Source: Dillenia suffruticosa (Eukaryota; Streptophyta; Magnoliopsida; Dilleniales; Dilleniaceae). Taken from it: DNA of 64,000 nucleotides. The position numbers and the translations under genes were made by a program. Each line of letters begins with the position of its first letter. Within the stretch, counting starts at the first letter, position 1. Positions 61,122-64,000 of this stretch are shown here, piece after piece. The DNA lies in contig JAVTVX010000004.1 in NCBI GenBank assembly GCA_033439265.1, forward strand, positions 23,879,201 through 23,943,200. The letters are read 5' to 3'. A model generated the notes under the pieces. The model saw nothing but the letters and a program-made list of their open reading frames with translations, was not told the DNA's origin and made no database searches.

Positions 61122-64000
61122 CTGAAAGAGAGAGAGAGAGAGATGGAGAAGAGAAGAGTGAATTTGTATTGGGGCTTGGCTGGAGGAATCTTGGGTGTTG
61201 TGGTGGTTTTGAATAAAAGTAATGGTTCAGATTGATACTGCTGCAGATGATGCAGAGGCTCTCTTACTCTTATTATGGCTGCATATGCCTGCCTGTTGTT
61301 GCCCCTGCTTCTGCTCCTGCTCCCTTTGTTGGTGCAGTTGTTGTCTCTGCCACATTCACGGAAATCCAAAAACAAATATTTTAGTGTGTGTGTGTGTATG
61401 TGTGTGTGAGAGAGAGAGTAAAACTAAAGAATTTATTGCAGAGATACTTATATCTTCGCTCCTCTCTCTCTCTCTCTCTCAAATCCGTGTGTATTAATAA
61501 AAAAATCTGATCGCATAAAATTAATAATTATAAATTAAGTACAAAGCTTAATTATGTGCATAATGTGTGACTATTTTTTTTTATGAATATTTAGAATTAT
61601 ATTTTAATTAATTTAATTTAAATATTTATAAAAATCTTATTTAAATATAAATCTCATAGTATAATTTTTTTATTTTTAAATTTTAAATCTAAAATTTAAT
61701 TAAAAAATTTAATATTTTATTTTATTAGATCTACCGCTATGCGTTGCATCACTTTGGGAGGCACACAGTAAGGAAGGCTTTGGGGGGTATTGTATGGAAT
61801 TTTAAAAGTTTTATATTTATTTATTTATTTTCCTCACCTTTTCTCTTTTACTTTTCCTGTTTGTGTATCCCCCACAGGCCCTTAGAATGGTATTATATCG
61901 GTCTTGCTTTGTGAGCCAAGATCAGAGGTTTATGCCATGCAAGCCTGTCTTTATTGTTCTTACATTGAGGGCTAAATGAGTTATTTTCCAAGAAATTCAT
62001 TCAATTAGTAATTTATTACATTTTTATTTCCGTTTCAGGGATTGTACAACTTAGCATCATTGATTTCCACTGTTTGGAGTTTTAATTGTATTCCTTTTGG
62101 CTTTTGCATAAATATATGGATATTAAAAAATATAAATACTTTTATATAAATATTAATTATTTAATCAACATAAGAGAATAATTATATTTTATTATAAGAA
62201 TCAAATATATAATTATTAATAAAAAAATATAAAAATTTATAATTATAATTAAATAAACACATAATTTATTAAATATATAAAAATATATAAAAATAAAAAA
62301 TATAATGATTTTTATATAAATATTAATTAATTTAGATACTAGAAAACGTTTTAAAAACGAGAAAACGTAAGTGTTTGAGAATTTTTTTTGGGCAAGAACT
62401 TATTATAAATAGCAACATTAGAATATATTTTTGGGTATAATATCAATCGATATTTGAAATTATATTTTGATTAATTCAGTTTGGAATTTATAGTCATTCA
62501 TTTAAGGGAATTACTCTCCTAATATAGTTTGCTTCATGTCTAAATCACGAGTCATATTTAAAATTTTGATTAAAAGATTTAACGTTATTTTTCACTGAAC
62601 CAATTGAATATCGGTAACTATAGAATATTTGATAATATTGCATTAGAACTCAAGCCAGATGCTTCGTCCTCATGATCTTTCAAAGATACTATAAAGAGAA
62701 TTCTGGATTGATTTGACACTGATCGAGTTTATAAATTTAAAAAGAAAATAAAACACTACATAAATAGAGGTCTCATACACAAAGCAATTTTTTCCTTTTT
62801 ATTTAGAAATGTCGAGGCCCTAACAATTGAAGGACCATATTTTTTGTTATTAAATGCAAGAGACATATGATTGTAGTTCCATATCATGGGACTCATTTCA
62901 GTAACACCCACGTAGTCCATTATCTAGATACCGATATTCCGTTAATCAAAATTTCAGATTTGATTTTTGTATATAAAGAAAATCATCGATGGGAGAGTTT
63001 TATGTTTTAAAAATATAACTCGACTCAAATTAAATTTAATCAGATTTAATATAATTATTAGATATTGATAATTTATAAAAAAATAACATGGCATTCGTTC
63101 TGAGAGATGAATATCAATTAATCAACTTTCCTAATTTAGTGTATGTTATAAATTAAGTCATAAATTATTCAATCATATCATCTATCACATAAGACTATAT
63201 CAGTATTTAAGAATCAGATTGAATATTTTAATAATATAGGAATAAATAAGTTATGAATTTTAAAATTTAAGTTTTTAATAATTGTGTTTTAAATTTGAAG
63301 AGCTTGTTTGTAAACGGGAGATAAAACCAAAGAATTAATTTGTGGATTAAGGACAAAGTTCAAGAATTTGGCAAAAGTAATTTTCTCAAATATTAAAAAA
63401 CATATTGAAGAGTGTCAGAAGCTGTTGATGCGGCAGAGTCTGGCAGAATCCACTATTGGGGCTATGAAAAGGCATTTCCATTTACTTCACTGAACAGAGA
63501 GATGGCAGCGGCAAGTAAGAAAAGAGCAAAAGAAGAAAGAGAGTGTGAGATGTTGTGTTGGTCAGAGTGAGCAGAGGAGGGTGAGGGGGTGTTTGTTTGT
63601 TTGCAATTTAAGTCGCCATTTTCCTTGAAAGTTGGTCAGAACTCAGAAGACCCTGAATCGGTGTACTGTTCCCCTTCCTGTCTTAAAACACATGCTCTGC
63701 ACATGCTCTCCTTACCTTTTCTTTTACTCTCTCCACCAACTCCCCTGTTTTCATTTATTAAAGTAAACAATCTTTCGCCGGTAGAAATTTTCTTTTGTTT
63801 TTATTCGTTTACCAAATTGATCGTACGGCCATGTGATTTAAACTCTCTTAATTATGTTAGGATAATTATTAAAATTCGAATTTCGATTCTTAATATAAAA
63901 TATTAATATATTTTTTATTAGAACAATAAAACATTGATCGATGGAGATTTATATGTTAAAAAATTATATGTAAATCATTTTTTATGATAACGGTATGATA
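61122..64000. other. GRF upstream region and right end of window
   Basis: Includes the GRF leader with GA repeats (61126-61142), a GT/GA tract (61385-61418) and a CT run (61462-61480). Beyond that is AT-rich DNA with SINE relics (61640-61740, 62431-62620, 62925-63090). No gene recognised. The region near 63480-63770 is less AT-rich but has no identifiable coding sequence. Confidence 0.65.
62431..62620 (-). mobile_element. SINE, 190-bp family
   Basis: A 190-bp body flanked by TAGAATATATTT (62419-62430) and TAGAATATTT (62621-62630), an imperfect target duplication. Internal order as in 57312-57502, including GCTTCATGTCTAAATCACGA. Confidence 0.75.

Overview
The window is plant nuclear DNA, almost certainly from a eudicot. 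It is strongly AT-rich and full of microsatellites (GA/CT, AT, GT), and it carries intron-containing genes of plant transcription-factor families (R2R3-MYB, AINTEGUMENTA-like AP2, GROWTH-REGULATING FACTOR with a miR396 site), an extensin-like proline-rich protein, a Ty1/copia retrotransposon and many tRNA-derived SINEs. I cannot name the species. No bacterial features are present.

Region 1 (1 to about 30,298) is a tandem segmental array of one unit containing a minus-strand R2R3-MYB gene of the TT2/MYB123 type (subgroup 5, proanthocyanidin regulators) and its long AT-rich upstream region. Three MYB copies are visible. MYB-1 is only the start of exon 1 at the left edge. MYB-2 (8922-15349) has a 4846-bp copia element inserted in exon 1. 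MYB-3 (28329-29920) is intact, with three exons and 267 residues. A further copy seems to have been deleted at a junction near 22,855. Because the units are paralogous, each serves as an empty-site control for the others. This exposes individual insertions: copia, several SINEs with target-site duplications, a CACTA-like element, and a patch of RNase H-like coding sequence. It also exposes large differences in microsatellite length.

Region 2 (about 30,300-41,000) is AT-rich and without genes. It holds SINE relics, simple repeats and a small RNase H-domain relic. Region 3 (41,014-44,161) is a nine-exon AINTEGUMENTA-LIKE gene, probably AIL1-like, with two AP2 repeats and the conserved 9-bp microexon. 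Region 4 (44,162-52,463) is mostly empty but contains a 3'-truncated U2 snRNA retro-pseudogene with a 15-bp target duplication. Region 5 (52,464-52,967) is a single-exon hydroxyproline-rich membrane protein, followed by about 6.5 kb without recognised genes. Region 6 (59,495-61,121, minus) is a GRF5-like gene with QLQ and WRC domains, a miR396 site and a degenerate in-frame duplicate of part of exon 2 inside its second intron. The right end holds only SINE relics and simple repeats.

The genes do not form one pathway. The MYB array points to flavonoid (condensed tannin) regulation. The AIL and GRF genes are both promoters of cell proliferation in organ primordia, and their proximity may be chance. 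All coordinates and splice sites were read by hand from the sequence. Percent identities and family names marked as likely would need alignment to confirm.
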